From: Phycisphaerae bacterium
GTDB lineage: Bacteria > Planctomycetota > Phycisphaerae > Phycisphaerales > SM1A02
Direction of reading: 5' to 3'
DNA length: 64,000 bases
NCBI GenBank assembly: GCA_016795065.1
Contig: JAEUIU010000078.1
Span: forward strand, 18,005 to 82,004
The position numbers and the translations under genes are program-made. The notes below the pieces were generated by a model. That model was not told where the DNA came from, ran no database searches, and saw nothing but the letters and a program-made list of their open reading frames with translations. This document shows positions 47,441 to 56,609 of the stretch, piece by piece (positions within the stretch are counted from its first letter, which is position 1; each line of letters opens with the position of its first letter).

Positions 47441-48184
47441 TCGTTTGACGGTCAGGAGCGGGCTGCGCCGTGGCGACAGCCCTCAAGTAGACGGTTGACG
47501 GGGAGCCAAGGAGTATCGGCTGCGGGACCGTACAAAGCAAACAGAAGGCCAGATCTTGCCCGATGGGGGTTCGGAGTAGGCGGTGCGGGGTACGAAGAGC
47601 CGGTGTGATCGGTCTCGGACCGTTCTGTCGTCACTGAACCGCGGCCGCGGAGGCGAGCTCGCTGCAACTGGTCCTCAGGGTCAAAGCAGGTCGCACCCGC
47701 CAAGACTTCGTTCGGGAGTGCATGCAGCCCAATGACTTGCGCCGAGCTTGCCGATGCCGTCGCAATTGGTTGTCGGCTTCCCTCGGGAGAGCACCCATGA
47801 TGGGCCGGGCTCTTCTTCTGAAATTCTCTGAGCTTTCTTGTCAAACCGGCTCGTCAAAGTCCGTAGTGATCAAGTGGGAGCTCTCAGCCCGGACCCGTGC
47901 GGATCGGGGCTCAAAGAGGTCGCCACTGGGTGGTGTGTTAGGACGCCGAGCCTGCGAAAGCAGTCGGAACAGAGAGTCTTGACCGAAGTGTGTTTCGGGG
48001 GAAATCCCGAGTGCCTGGGGAAAGGTAGCCTCTTCAGACCCGCCGATCGTCCTCGAATCGGTGCGGTGGCTGGCCAGACCTCGCAAACCAGGCGCTCAGA
48101 ACATCCTCGTTCACCTCTCTCGCAGGCTTGGCGTCCTAGGCACACCGCGATCCATGCGGTCAGGCCGCATCCGATCCAGCGTGG
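47441..48184. other. Gene-poor stretch before the M14 peptidase
   Basis: About 745 bases. Several frames exist on both strands, but none shows a domain, signal peptide or ribosome-binding site. I see no tRNA, tmRNA or RNase P signature by eye. It may be decayed sequence. Confidence 0.4.
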
Positions 48185-49114
48185 TCATTCGGTGTCGAGC
48201 GCGTCAACCGGAGTCACGTTCCGGGATTCGTCGGAGCCTTGGAGCTCATCAAGGTGCTCCTTGAGGCCGACTGCCTCGGTGGCAAGGACCGCGTTCAGTC
48301 CACGACGCACAGCCTCCGCGACACCCTCGGACTGTCCCCGACGGAACTCGATCGTAAGGATGGCAAGGTGGCGGTCGACTCCGAGCAGCGATCCGAGGGA
48401 GCCGGGCGTCGGGTAACCCATGGACGCCCGAACCCGCCACGGGCGGTTCGCAGTGGAAGCGGCATCGGCGAAGACCTGCGCCAAACTCCTCGCTGGCCCG
48501 TCGAAGGTCACGAAGGGGCCTGACGAACTGGAATGGAACACCACGATGAGCTCCGGTTGCACCACTTCGATCAACCGGTTTCCGACCATCGATTCGGGTT
48601 CCGAGAGCGGTTGGGCACCGTGGGAACGATGCGACCGAAAATTCGATGCTGGCCAGTTGCGATTGAGGTCCACTCCCTGTGCGTTTCGTCGAGTTCGGTG
48701 TGCCGTGCCGTCAGGGTTCAGGTCGCGGATGATGGCCGTCATCCATCGCGCGGCATGGCTCCTGGCGACGCTGGCGACCTCATCCACCGCACTCAGCCCT
48801 TCCGGTTCGTCGCCGTGTATGCCAGCGATGATGAGGCAGCGCCGCGCCCCAACGTCCGCAAGCGGCTTCGTGGGACCGATGACCCGAGCTTGAATGGCTC
48901 GCCCCTCGACCGAGTGTCCCACCACCGACCACTCCGACCCCAGTCCGGGAATGCCCTCAGGAAGGACGCCGAATTGGTGTGGGGCAACTTCCTCGACCGA
49001 CCTGCGAGCGGGAGCGCAGGCAGGAGCCTGACACAGAACCGCCACAGCAATCGCTCCGTGACGGAGTGGCGTTCGCCATGCTGCGCGTGATGACCCGACT
49101 CGTTGAGTGAGCAT
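48185..49114 (-). CDS. Exported M14-family zinc peptidase (murein peptide amidase/carboxypeptidase-like)
   Basis: Predicted zinc metallopeptidase of 309 aa. The start is ATG 49114 with GGAGGTG four bases upstream; the frame is open further but lacks a ribosome site. An N-terminal hydrophobic stretch (GAIAVAVLCQAPACAP) is a signal or lipoprotein leader. Zinc ligands are H100 and E103 in IAGIHGDEPEG and H194 in IVVFHSSSSG. The substrate-binding GVDLNRNW and the catalytic Glu in AILTIEF are also present. The short form resembles MpaA-type enzymes acting on peptidoglycan peptides. It is divergent from the subtilase gene; the two starts are about 120 bases apart. The exact substrate is not predictable. 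Confidence 0.82.
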   Translation of the reverse strand: MLTQRVGSSRAAWRTPLRHGAIAVAVLCQAPACAPARRSVEEVAPHQFGVLPEGIPGLGSEWSVVGHSVEGRAIQARVIGPTKPLADVGARRCLIIAGIHGDEPEGLSAVDEVASVARSHAARWMTAIIRDLNPDGTAHRTRRNAQGVDLNRNWPASNFRSHRSHGAQPLSEPESMVGNRLIEVVQPELIVVFHSSSSGPFVTFDGPARSLAQVFADAASTANRPWRVRASMGYPTPGSLGSLLGVDRHLAILTIEFRRGQSEGVAEAVRRGLNAVLATEAVGLKEHLDELQGSDESRNVTPVDALDTE

Positions 49115-49236
49115 TGCCACCTCCGTCGACCTCGGCGAGCCGATTCTCACCTCGCTTCGCCCGGGTTCCTTCCGCAAAGGGCGAATATCGGTCGACTGAC
49201 CTCGCCGAGGACCAATCTCCGGGGCACAATGGGATC

Positions 49237-50829
49237 ATGCTCGTCAGTGCTCTTTTCGCCGCCGTCGCACTTTCCGCTCCGCCGATCCCTCCGCCCGTAG
49301 GAAGGTCGGGCGCCGATGCTCGTGCCGTGGCGATCGACTCCCGCCTCGCGATGTGGGTGTTCTTCCAGGACCGAGGTGACTTGACCATCCGACTCGAGGA
49401 TGCACAACTCACCGACCGGGCGCTTCAGCGACGGGCCAGGCGCGGTGAATTCAACGACAGGTCGTTACATCGCGGCATGGTCCTCTCTGCACGTGACATG
49501 CCGGTCGAGCCGGCTTATGTTGCGGCGATTCAGGCACTCGGGGCGCGGGTCCGCGTGACGAGTCGCTGGCTCAACGCGGTGAGCGTCGATGTGGACCGTC
49601 ACCACGCCGATGTCATCGCAGGCTTGCCCTTTGTGGATCACGTGCAGCCGGTTCGCGCAGCGCCGCGTGCCCCTACCGCCGAGCTCCCTGTGGACGGCGG
49701 CTTGGCGGGTGGCGACTATGGAGCTGCGACGGCCCAGACGCTTCAAATGGATCTTGCGGCCCTTCATGCCCGAGGCTTTTCAGGGCAAGGGGTCGTGGTC
49801 GGCATCCTCGATACGGGCTTCAACCGCGTGCACGAGGCATTTGCGAGCGCAGCTCATCCTCTCAACGTCCTCGCGGAGTATGACTTCATCAATGACGACT
49901 CGAACACGGGAATCGAGGTTGGCGATCCCGAGAGTCAGCATCGCCACGGAACTTGGATTCTCGGGACCATGGCGTCGTATCTTCCCGGCCAGTTGGTAGG
50001 GGCGGCGTACTCGGCATCGTTCGTCCTCGCAAAGACGGAGAACGTCGCAAGCGAGACACCGGTCGAGGAAGACTACTACGTTGCAGGTCTTGAGTTCGTC
50101 GAGGCACAAGGTGCCGATCTGGCAACCTCATCCCTGGGATATTTCGACTGGTACGCGAGTGAGGATCTCGATGGTTCGACGGCGGTCACGACCATTGCGG
50201 TAAACATCGCAACGGCAAACGGTCTGGTGTGTCTCACTGCCGCCGGAAATGGTGGCCATGACGACAATCCTTCGACACACCATCTTGGAGCGCCCGCTGA
50301 TGCCCTTCAGGTCATCACCTGCGGTGCGGTGGATGAGCTCGGGGAGACCGCCGACTTCTCGTCCGACGGGCCCACGGCTGATGGCCGGGTGAAACCCGAG
50401 ATTCTGGCCCGCGGAGTTGCAACGGCGACCGTCAACTCAACGCAGCCGACCGGGCTTTCCGGCGTGAGCGGCACCAGCCTCTCGACGCCTCTGGTCGCTG
50501 GCGCGGTGGCGTGTGTCCTGCAAGCGCGAACCGACTACTCGGTGAGCGGGCTGCGCGAGGCCCTAATCGCGACGGCCACGGAGTCGGCATCCGGCCCCGA
50601 TCCGCTCTTCATTCGCGGCTTCGGGCTCATTCAAGCAGACGCGGTCGCCCGCCATGGCCGATCGATTGCCGACATTGATCTTGACGGTGAGGTGGACGCG
50701 TCGGATTTGGCAGTCCTGCTTGGTGCGTGGGGTAGTTGCGGCGATTGTGCGGCATGTCCGTTCGACTTGAACGGCGATTGCGGCGTCGACGCAGCAGACC
50801 TGGCCATACTGCTTGGCGATTGGGGCTAA
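49237..50829 (+). CDS. Secreted subtilisin-like serine protease (S8) with C-terminal dockerin-like repeats
   Basis: The 530-aa exported protease has a short signal peptide (MLVSALFAAVALSAPP) and a propeptide-like region to about residue 160. The S8 catalytic domain has the triad Asp in VVVGILDTGF (near 191), His in HRHGTWILGTM (near 235) and Ser in SGTSLSTPLVAGA (near 413), plus the oxyanion Asn in AAGNGGHDD. The last 50 residues are two dockerin-like repeats (IDLDGEVDASDLAVLLGAWG and LNGDCGVDAADLAILLGDWG) linked by a Cys-rich turn, the same tail as on the protein at 14093-14884. The ATG at 49237 is chosen over longer frames because it starts the signal peptide. Confidence 0.9.
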   Translation: MLVSALFAAVALSAPPIPPPVGRSGADARAVAIDSRLAMWVFFQDRGDLTIRLEDAQLTDRALQRRARRGEFNDRSLHRGMVLSARDMPVEPAYVAAIQALGARVRVTSRWLNAVSVDVDRHHADVIAGLPFVDHVQPVRAAPRAPTAELPVDGGLAGGDYGAATAQTLQMDLAALHARGFSGQGVVVGILDTGFNRVHEAFASAAHPLNVLAEYDFINDDSNTGIEVGDPESQHRHGTWILGTMASYLPGQLVGAAYSASFVLAKTENVASETPVEEDYYVAGLEFVEAQGADLATSSLGYFDWYASEDLDGSTAVTTIAVNIATANGLVCLTAAGNGGHDDNPSTHHLGAPADALQVITCGAVDELGETADFSSDGPTADGRVKPEILARGVATATVNSTQPTGLSGVSGTSLSTPLVAGAVACVLQARTDYSVSGLREALIATATESASGPDPLFIRGFGLIQADAVARHGRSIADIDLDGEVDASDLAVLLGAWGSCGDCAACPFDLNGDCGVDAADLAILLGDWG

Positions 50830-50950
50830 GCGCACTGGGTGGAAGCCCCTCGCTTGTTGAGGACCAACCCGACGCAAGCCTTGGTCTCAGATCGGCACGG
50901 GGTCCGCGGCCAAGCTCTCGCGCGATTTCGGGCGGCACGGCCGCTACGAT

Positions 50951-53206
50951 TTGGTTGTGACTGCCCTCCAGCCTTCGAGCCGAACGAACCCGAGGCGCTA
51001 CCGCGTCGGAGGGATGGAATGCGCCGGCTGCGCTTCGGGGTTGCACTCGGCGCTAGTCAAGCTGCCGTCCGTCACGGACGCAAGCGTCGATTATGCCTCG
51101 GGAGTTGCGACGATCCAAGGCGAGGTTCCGGACGAGGTGGTACTCGCGACCATCCGGAATCGCGGTTTCGAGGTGGAACCGTTCGCGAGCGAGAGATGGC
51201 CGCAACTCTTGGCGGGGGAAGCCACCTCCGAAGGCCAAGACCTCGATTGGGACAGCGTGCTGGAGGTGGATCGGAGTGCGATCGAATCTCAGCAGTCCGC
51301 ACGGGAGACCCGCTGGCGATGGCGAGCGATCATCGGCCTCTCGTTGTGGATTCCACTCGAGGCCCTTCACTGGTTGGGACATCGCTTCCTGCATGAGGCG
51401 CTCGGCCCGACCCTGCTGGACTCCATCATGCTCGGCGGTTCATCGATCGCGGTGGTGCTAGCCGGCAGCGGGTTCTTCGCCTCAGCCTGGCGAGCGGCGC
51501 GACATCGACAAACCAACATGGACACCTTGGTCTCGTTGGGGGTCCTGAGCGCTTACGGAACATCTCTGGTCACGTTCATCGCCCAGCGTTTCGGCCAGAT
51601 GGCAAGTGCACCGCTCTGGTTCGCCGAGGCAACCGCGCTTCTGGGGATCATCTCCCTCGGGCACTGGCTTGAGGCGAGAGCCACCGTGAAAGCGGGCGCT
51701 GCAACCCGTGACCTGTTGGACCTACAGCCAGAGAGCGCCGAGGTGCTCAACGGCAGCTCCCTCCAACGTGTGCCCAGTCGAGCGTTGCGTCGCGGAGATC
51801 GGGTCCTGATCCGTCCGGGAGGGCGCATTCCCGTCGACGGATTCGTCGTCGATGGGGCGGCGTCGGTGGACGAGAGTTCGCTCACCGGCGAACCTCTGCC
51901 GGTTCGCAGGGAGCCTGGGGACAGCGTTCGAGCAGGGTGCATCGCTCTCGACGGTTCGTTGACGGTGGAAGCGACCACGGCCGGAGATCGGACGACGCTT
52001 GCCCGAGTCGCAGCTCTCGTCCAGCAGGCCCAGTCCAGTCGCGCGCCGGTCCAACGACTGGCGGACCGCGTCTCGGCCGTCTTCGTGCCCGCGGCGTTGG
52101 CGATCGCGCTTCTCGCGTTGGTCGCGTGGTGGATCGCCGGAGCTCCGATGATCGGTGTTCTCGCAGCCACAACGGTGCTGGTGATCTCGTGCCCGTGCGC
52201 TTTGGGCATCGCGACACCCATGGCCGTCATGGTCGGCACCGGTGAGGCCAGCCGGCGCGGCATCCTCATCAAGGACGCTTCGACGTTAGAGAAGGCCGCG
52301 GCGACGGCGGTCGTTCTCTTCGACAAGACCGGAACGTTGAGCGAGGGGCGACCTGAGGTGACCGAAATCACGCCCGAAGGCGCGGAGCGACGAAGCGACG
52401 TGCTCGCGCTGGCAGCGAGCGCGGAGACGACGAGTGAACACCCGATTGCCCGGGCGATCTGTCGACGGGCCGAGGCGGACGGGATCGTCGTTCCACCGGT
52501 GGGAGAGTTCGTGGCGGTGACCGGCGAGGGCGTGCGAGCTCGGGTCGGCACGCACATGGTTGCAGTGCTGCGCGACGAGCATGCGTCGTGCCGGATCGAA
52601 CGCGACGGTGCCCTGATCGGCCGCATCACCGTTGCCGACGCCATCCGCCCCGGATCCCACGAGGCGGTGCGGTCACTTCGGACGATGGGGATCGGGGTGC
52701 ACCTTCTCACTGGCGACAGGCCTTCGCCTGCCCGAACGCTCGCCATGGCGGTCGGCATCGACCCATCCATGGTCTTTGCGAACCAGACGCCGGAAACGAA
52801 ATCCTCGCTTGTGCGTCGTGCCAGTCCAGCGTCGATGATGGTCGGAGATGGCATCAATGACGCAGCAGCGCTCGCCATCGCGGATGTCGGTGTCGCCATG
52901 GGACGAGGCGCGGGCATCGCCATCGAGGCCGCTCCGGTCGTCCTCTTGCGTGACGACCCGCGAGCGGTCGCCGAGTTCATCCGCCTTGCAAGGGCGACGA
53001 TGACGACGGTTCGGCAGAATCTCGCCTTCGCCTTCGTCTACAACGCCATCGCCATTCCGCTTGCGGCCGGCGCCCTGCTCGGCACGAAGGGGCCGCTCAT
53101 CGCGGCGATCGCGATGGGGCTGAGCGATGTTTGTGTGGTGGGAAACGCCTTGCGATTGAAGGCCCGGCTGGCCCGGGAGCGACATGCGATCGCGAGGTCA
53201 CGATGA
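50951..53206 (+). CDS. Copper-type P1B ATPase with one N-terminal metal-binding domain
   Basis: Exports Cu+ or a similar soft metal across the inner membrane. The 751-aa product has a heavy-metal-associated domain with GMECAGC (C24, C27), about eight membrane helices, and the actuator loop SSLTGEPLPV. The channel motif is SCPCALG (near 414), the phosphorylation site DKTGT (near 457) and the hinge GDGIND (near 631). The CPC motif marks the Cu/Ag group. The start is a TTG at 50951 or the in-frame GTG at 50957; no Shine-Dalgarno decides. The stop overlaps the start of the DUF2071 gene (ATGA), so the two are translationally coupled. Confidence 0.92.
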   Translation: MVVTALQPSSRTNPRRYRVGGMECAGCASGLHSALVKLPSVTDASVDYASGVATIQGEVPDEVVLATIRNRGFEVEPFASERWPQLLAGEATSEGQDLDWDSVLEVDRSAIESQQSARETRWRWRAIIGLSLWIPLEALHWLGHRFLHEALGPTLLDSIMLGGSSIAVVLAGSGFFASAWRAARHRQTNMDTLVSLGVLSAYGTSLVTFIAQRFGQMASAPLWFAEATALLGIISLGHWLEARATVKAGAATRDLLDLQPESAEVLNGSSLQRVPSRALRRGDRVLIRPGGRIPVDGFVVDGAASVDESSLTGEPLPVRREPGDSVRAGCIALDGSLTVEATTAGDRTTLARVAALVQQAQSSRAPVQRLADRVSAVFVPAALAIALLALVAWWIAGAPMIGVLAATTVLVISCPCALGIATPMAVMVGTGEASRRGILIKDASTLEKAAATAVVLFDKTGTLSEGRPEVTEITPEGAERRSDVLALAASAETTSEHPIARAICRRAEADGIVVPPVGEFVAVTGEGVRARVGTHMVAVLRDEHASCRIERDGALIGRITVADAIRPGSHEAVRSLRTMGIGVHLLTGDRPSPARTLAMAVGIDPSMVFANQTPETKSSLVRRASPASMMVGDGINDAAALAIADVGVAMGRGAGIAIEAAPVVLLRDDPRAVAEFIRLARATMTTVRQNLAFAFVYNAIAIPLAAGALLGTKGPLIAAIAMGLSDVCVVGNALRLKARLARERHAIARSR

Positions 53207-53919
53207 AGGGTCGTCCGCCTGCGATTCGCATGCGCTGGCATGACCTCCTCTTCCTCCATTGGACCGTGGATGTTGCGGCGATGCGAGTCCTGGTGCCGCC
53301 GGAACTGGAACTTGACCTCTGGGAAGGACAGGCCTATGTCGCGCTCGTCCCGTTCGAGATGCGAGACACCCGATTCCGCGGGCTTCCGGACATCGCTCCG
53401 CTCCGCCAGTTTCCGGAGTGCAACGTGCGGACCTACGTCAGACATGGCGGTCAGGCCGGCGTCTGGTTCTTCTCGCTCGACGCCGCGCGCCTTCTGCCGG
53501 TGATCGGGGCCCGCCTCACCTGGAGCCTCCCCTATGTATGGAGCCGAGTGTCGATCGTTCGCGACGGTCTGATGACACGCTATGACCTGCGAAGAGTGGT
53601 CGGCGGAGGGGCGTCGCATATCGTTTGGAGGAAGGGCGAGCCGCTTCCGGAAAGCCGCACAGGGTCGCTCGAGCACTTCCTCACCGAACGCTACTGGCTC
53701 TTCGCCAAGCGATTCGGCTCGATTCGGCGCGGGAGGGTAGCGCACGCTCCCTGGTCCCTGCGCAAGGCCGAGGTGCTTGAACTGAAGGACGGGCTCCTCG
53801 CCGCGTCAGGGCTTCGCGTGAGCGGGGCGCCGCACGTTCTTTGCAGCGACGGCATTGATGTTGAGGGATGGACGCTCGAGGCCAGCGGCGGCCCACGGAT
53901 CGGTGGGGGAGAGGCCTAA
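53203..53919 (+). CDS. DUF2071 (YqjF-like) protein
   Basis: The 238-aa product starts MKGRPPAIRMRWHDLLFLHW. The DUF2071 signature is visible in LFLHWTVDVAAMRVLVPPEL and AYVALVPFEMRDTRFRG. It probably forms a beta-barrel, acetoacetate-decarboxylase-like fold; no catalytic role is established for the family. The ATGA overlap with the copper ATPase gene and an 11-base gap to the DCC protein gene make a three-gene operon. A link to metal or redox stress is suggested only by this context. Confidence 0.82.
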   Translation: MKGRPPAIRMRWHDLLFLHWTVDVAAMRVLVPPELELDLWEGQAYVALVPFEMRDTRFRGLPDIAPLRQFPECNVRTYVRHGGQAGVWFFSLDAARLLPVIGARLTWSLPYVWSRVSIVRDGLMTRYDLRRVVGGGASHIVWRKGEPLPESRTGSLEHFLTERYWLFAKRFGSIRRGRVAHAPWSLRKAEVLELKDGLLAASGLRVSGAPHVLCSDGIDVEGWTLEASGGPRIGGGEA

Positions 53920-53929
53920 CAGTTTGCCC

Positions 53930-54322
53930 ATGCCGACACCCATTCTCTTCTTTGATGGCGAATGCGGCCTTTGTGCCCGGTCGGTCCGTTGGGTCTTGCG
54001 GCGAGATCGGCGGAGAACCTTCCGGTTCGCGCCGCTGCAGGGAGAGACGTACCGAACGCTGGGAATCGCAGCGTCGCGGGATCTCTCGACCATGGTGGTG
54101 ACTGATCATCACGGGGTGCACGTGATGAGCGACGCCGTTCTTGCCATCGCCCGGCACCTCGGCGGCGGCTGGCGGGTCCTTGGAGCGATTGGAGGCATTG
54201 TGCCGCGCCGTCTGCGCGATGCGGCGTATCGGGCGATCGCGAGCAGGCGTCATCGCTGGTTCGGAACGGCCCGTGCGTGCGAGATCGTCGCCCCTGACGA
54301 GCTCGTACGTTTCCTGAGCTGA
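53930..54322 (+). CDS. DCC-family (DUF393) thiol-disulfide oxidoreductase-like protein
   Basis: The 130-aa cytoplasmic protein belongs to the DCC family, named for a conserved D-x-x-C-x-x-C. Here it is ILFFDGECGLCARSVRWVLR, followed by FRFAPLQGE, both typical. A thioredoxin-like fold is expected for the family; the substrate is unknown. It is last in the copper-ATPase/DUF2071 operon. The start at ATG 53930 excludes an upstream open frame that overlaps the DUF2071 gene. Confidence 0.85.
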   Translation: MPTPILFFDGECGLCARSVRWVLRRDRRRTFRFAPLQGETYRTLGIAASRDLSTMVVTDHHGVHVMSDAVLAIARHLGGGWRVLGAIGGIVPRRLRDAAYRAIASRRHRWFGTARACEIVAPDELVRFLS

Positions 54323-54501
54323 ACGCACAGCGCGGGCGAAGTGTTATGTCAATCTCGGAGGGTCCCCGCTCGTTCGGGTGTCGCCAAGTGGCTGTTGCGC
54401 CAGAAGGAGTGTGCGTTCGGAGGGCGCTACGGACTGCTTGGATTGGTATCAGGATCGCCCTGCAACGCCCCATCCACGCCGAGTCGCTTCTTCCCAGGCG
54501 G

Positions 54502-55482
54502 TCAATACACGCTCTCGGGGAAGTAGTAGGACTTCGCGTTCGCCGGCGTGATCAGGTCGACATCGATCATCAGGTGCCGCGGCATGAATCGGAGCACTTC
54601 CGCCCGTTTACCATCCCGGAGGACGCCGACCGCCAACTGCACGCCGGTCGCGATCATCGAAGGCGGATAGGTGATATCGGCGGGGTACATCGGGTCCTTG
54701 TCCATCACCTTCTTGATGATGTCCTTCATGCCGGCGCCGCCGAGGATCCAGATCTCCTTCTCGCGACCGGCCTCCTTGATGGCCTGTTCGGCGCCAAGGG
54801 CCATGTCGTCGTCGCTCGCCCAGACAACATCCACCTTCGAATTCTTGACGAGGAGCGTTTCCATGACCTCGAGAGCCTTCTGGCGGTTCCAGTTGCCGCT
54901 CGCCTGGCCGACGATCTCGATGCCTGGCGACGCCTTGAAGACCTCCATCGCCGCGGTCACGCGATCGGTGTTCACCGTGCAGGGAATCCCCTCAAGCACG
55001 ATCACCTTTCCCTTGCCGCCGTTGCGCCGCTTCAACTCGTCAACGATGAACTGTGCCGACTTGCGGCCGAACGCCTTGTTGTCGCCCTCAATGAAGATGT
55101 CGGCCACCGGCTCGAGGAAGCCGCGATCGACGTTCACCACCAGAATTCCCTTGGCTGCCGCGTCGCGGGCGGTAGGGGTAAGCGGAGCGCTCTCGGTGGC
55201 GAGGATGACAAGGCCGTCAACACCCTTCACCATCATCGTCTCGAGGTCAGCGATCTGCTTCTCGGGATTTTGGGCGGGCATCAGAATGAAATCGATCGAT
55301 GGGTAAAGGGCCATCGCCTGCTTCGCCCACCAGATGACGCCGGCGGTCCATCCGTGGTCGGCCGCCGGAACGCTGATCCCGATGGAGACCTTCTTGCCCG
55401 AGGCTGCTTGCGAGGCAAGTGCCGGGGCGGCGAGAGCGGAGGCAGCGAGTGCGCCAAGCGTGTGACGACGGGAGAGAGCCAT
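54502..55482 (-). CDS. rbsB: Ribose-type ABC transporter, periplasmic sugar-binding protein
   Basis: The 326-aa exported binding protein starts at ATG 55482. The leader has a twin-arginine-like SRRHTLG followed by a hydrophobic Ala/Leu stretch and ALASQAASG. The mature part is a type I periplasmic binding fold: VSIGISVPAADHGWTAGVIW, VDGLVILATES, GILVVNVDRG, VIVLEGIPCTVNTDR and VVWASDDDMALGAEQAIKEA. It is the third gene of an operon reading ATPase, permease, binding protein. The sugar is not certain; ribose, xylose or related pentoses and other sugars use this family, so the symbol marks the type only. Confidence 0.85.
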   Translation of the reverse strand: MALSRRHTLGALAASALAAPALASQAASGKKVSIGISVPAADHGWTAGVIWWAKQAMALYPSIDFILMPAQNPEKQIADLETMMVKGVDGLVILATESAPLTPTARDAAAKGILVVNVDRGFLEPVADIFIEGDNKAFGRKSAQFIVDELKRRNGGKGKVIVLEGIPCTVNTDRVTAAMEVFKASPGIEIVGQASGNWNRQKALEVMETLLVKNSKVDVVWASDDDMALGAEQAIKEAGREKEIWILGGAGMKDIIKKVMDKDPMYPADITYPPSMIATGVQLAVGVLRDGKRAEVLRFMPRHLMIDVDLITPANAKSYYFPESVY

Positions 55483-55520
55483 CAGGATCCTCGTAGGTCG
55501 GAGGTAAAGTCGGAGGCGGT

Positions 55521-56570
55521 CTAGCGGCGTCCGCGCTGGATCAGGACCGCCAGCACGATGATCGCACCTTTCACGCAACCTTGCCAATAGGGGGATACCT
55601 CAGCGACAACCAGCATGTTGTTGATGATGGCGAGAATGAGGACCCCAAGGACGGTGCCCCAAACGCGTCCCCGGCCTCCCGCCATGCTGGTGCCGCCGAT
55701 CACGACGGCGGCGATCGCATCCAATTCCATGAGTAGCCCGAGCTGCGAGGAGGACATCGAGTTATTTCGGGCCGTCAGGATCAAACCTGCAACGGAGGCC
55801 AGGCCACCGATGAGGACGTAGGTGATCAGCCGCACCCGGTTCACGGGGATGGCCGAATACCGAGCCGCCGTCTCGTTCCCGCCGACCGCCACGACATGTC
55901 GCCCGAACCGGCTTCGGCTCAGGATGATCTCACCAAGGATGGCGATCGCGAAGAAAAGCAGGATGTTCCAGTAGACGACGAGGGCCGTGCTGCGACCGAT
56001 CAGGGATCCCGGGACGAGGGGGATTCCACCCCGACCTATCAGCGTCAGGACCTCGGTGGCGTCAGCCCGAAGTTCACCACCGTCCGCGATGGCCAGGGTG
56101 ATCGAGCGAAACGCCGAGAGGCCGCCAAGCGTCGCGATGAAGGCAGGCAGCCGGCCGAGCGTCACTAACAGTCCGTTCAAAGCGCCGCAGGCAAGACCGA
56201 TGGCGATCGCGATCGACCCCGCACAGGCCACCGCCGTCCATTCGGACATGCCGCTGGCCAGAAGGCTGTTCATGATGAGGATCGCCGAAGCACCGGCGAG
56301 GGCCATGATGCTGCCCACCGAAAGGTCGATACCTCCAACCACGATCACCAATGTCATGCCCACCGCCACGATCCCTGTTGCCGCGTTCTGGTTCAGGATG
56401 TTCCGAAGGTTCGTGGGATCGCGAAAAGTCGAGGCCCCGCTCGAGAAAACCGCGTTCCAAAGGATGAGCCCCCCGAATGCGACAAGGACTCCATATCGCT
56501 CGAGGACGAATGCCACCTTCGCGGTCGATGGGGTGGAGGGTGAGATGGCTGTCGGTTCGGTCGGCGTCAT
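55521..56570 (-). CDS. rbsC: Ribose-type ABC transporter, permease
   Basis: The 349-aa inner-membrane permease of the BPD_transp_2 family has about nine to ten helices. Hallmarks are VAVGMTLVIVVGGIDLSVGS, LPAFIATLGGLSAFRSITL, GGNETAARYSAIPVNRVRLI and GGTSMAGGRGRVWGTVLGVL. It lies 39 bases after the ATPase gene and 38 bases before the binding-protein gene. Substrate assignment is only to family level. Confidence 0.9.
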   Translation of the reverse strand: MTPTEPTAISPSTPSTAKVAFVLERYGVLVAFGGLILWNAVFSSGASTFRDPTNLRNILNQNAATGIVAVGMTLVIVVGGIDLSVGSIMALAGASAILIMNSLLASGMSEWTAVACAGSIAIAIGLACGALNGLLVTLGRLPAFIATLGGLSAFRSITLAIADGGELRADATEVLTLIGRGGIPLVPGSLIGRSTALVVYWNILLFFAIAILGEIILSRSRFGRHVVAVGGNETAARYSAIPVNRVRLITYVLIGGLASVAGLILTARNNSMSSSQLGLLMELDAIAAVVIGGTSMAGGRGRVWGTVLGVLILAIINNMLVVAEVSPYWQGCVKGAIIVLAVLIQRGRR

Positions 56571-56609
56571 GGGATTTCGGTTCGGTGTCGGTGAGGGATG
56601 CCGTCGGAT

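Noticed and set aside
46928..47608. A 226-codon plus-strand frame
   Set aside because: Gly/Arg/Pro/Cys-rich composition without domain or signal peptide. The opposite strand has a frame with a plausible signal peptide.
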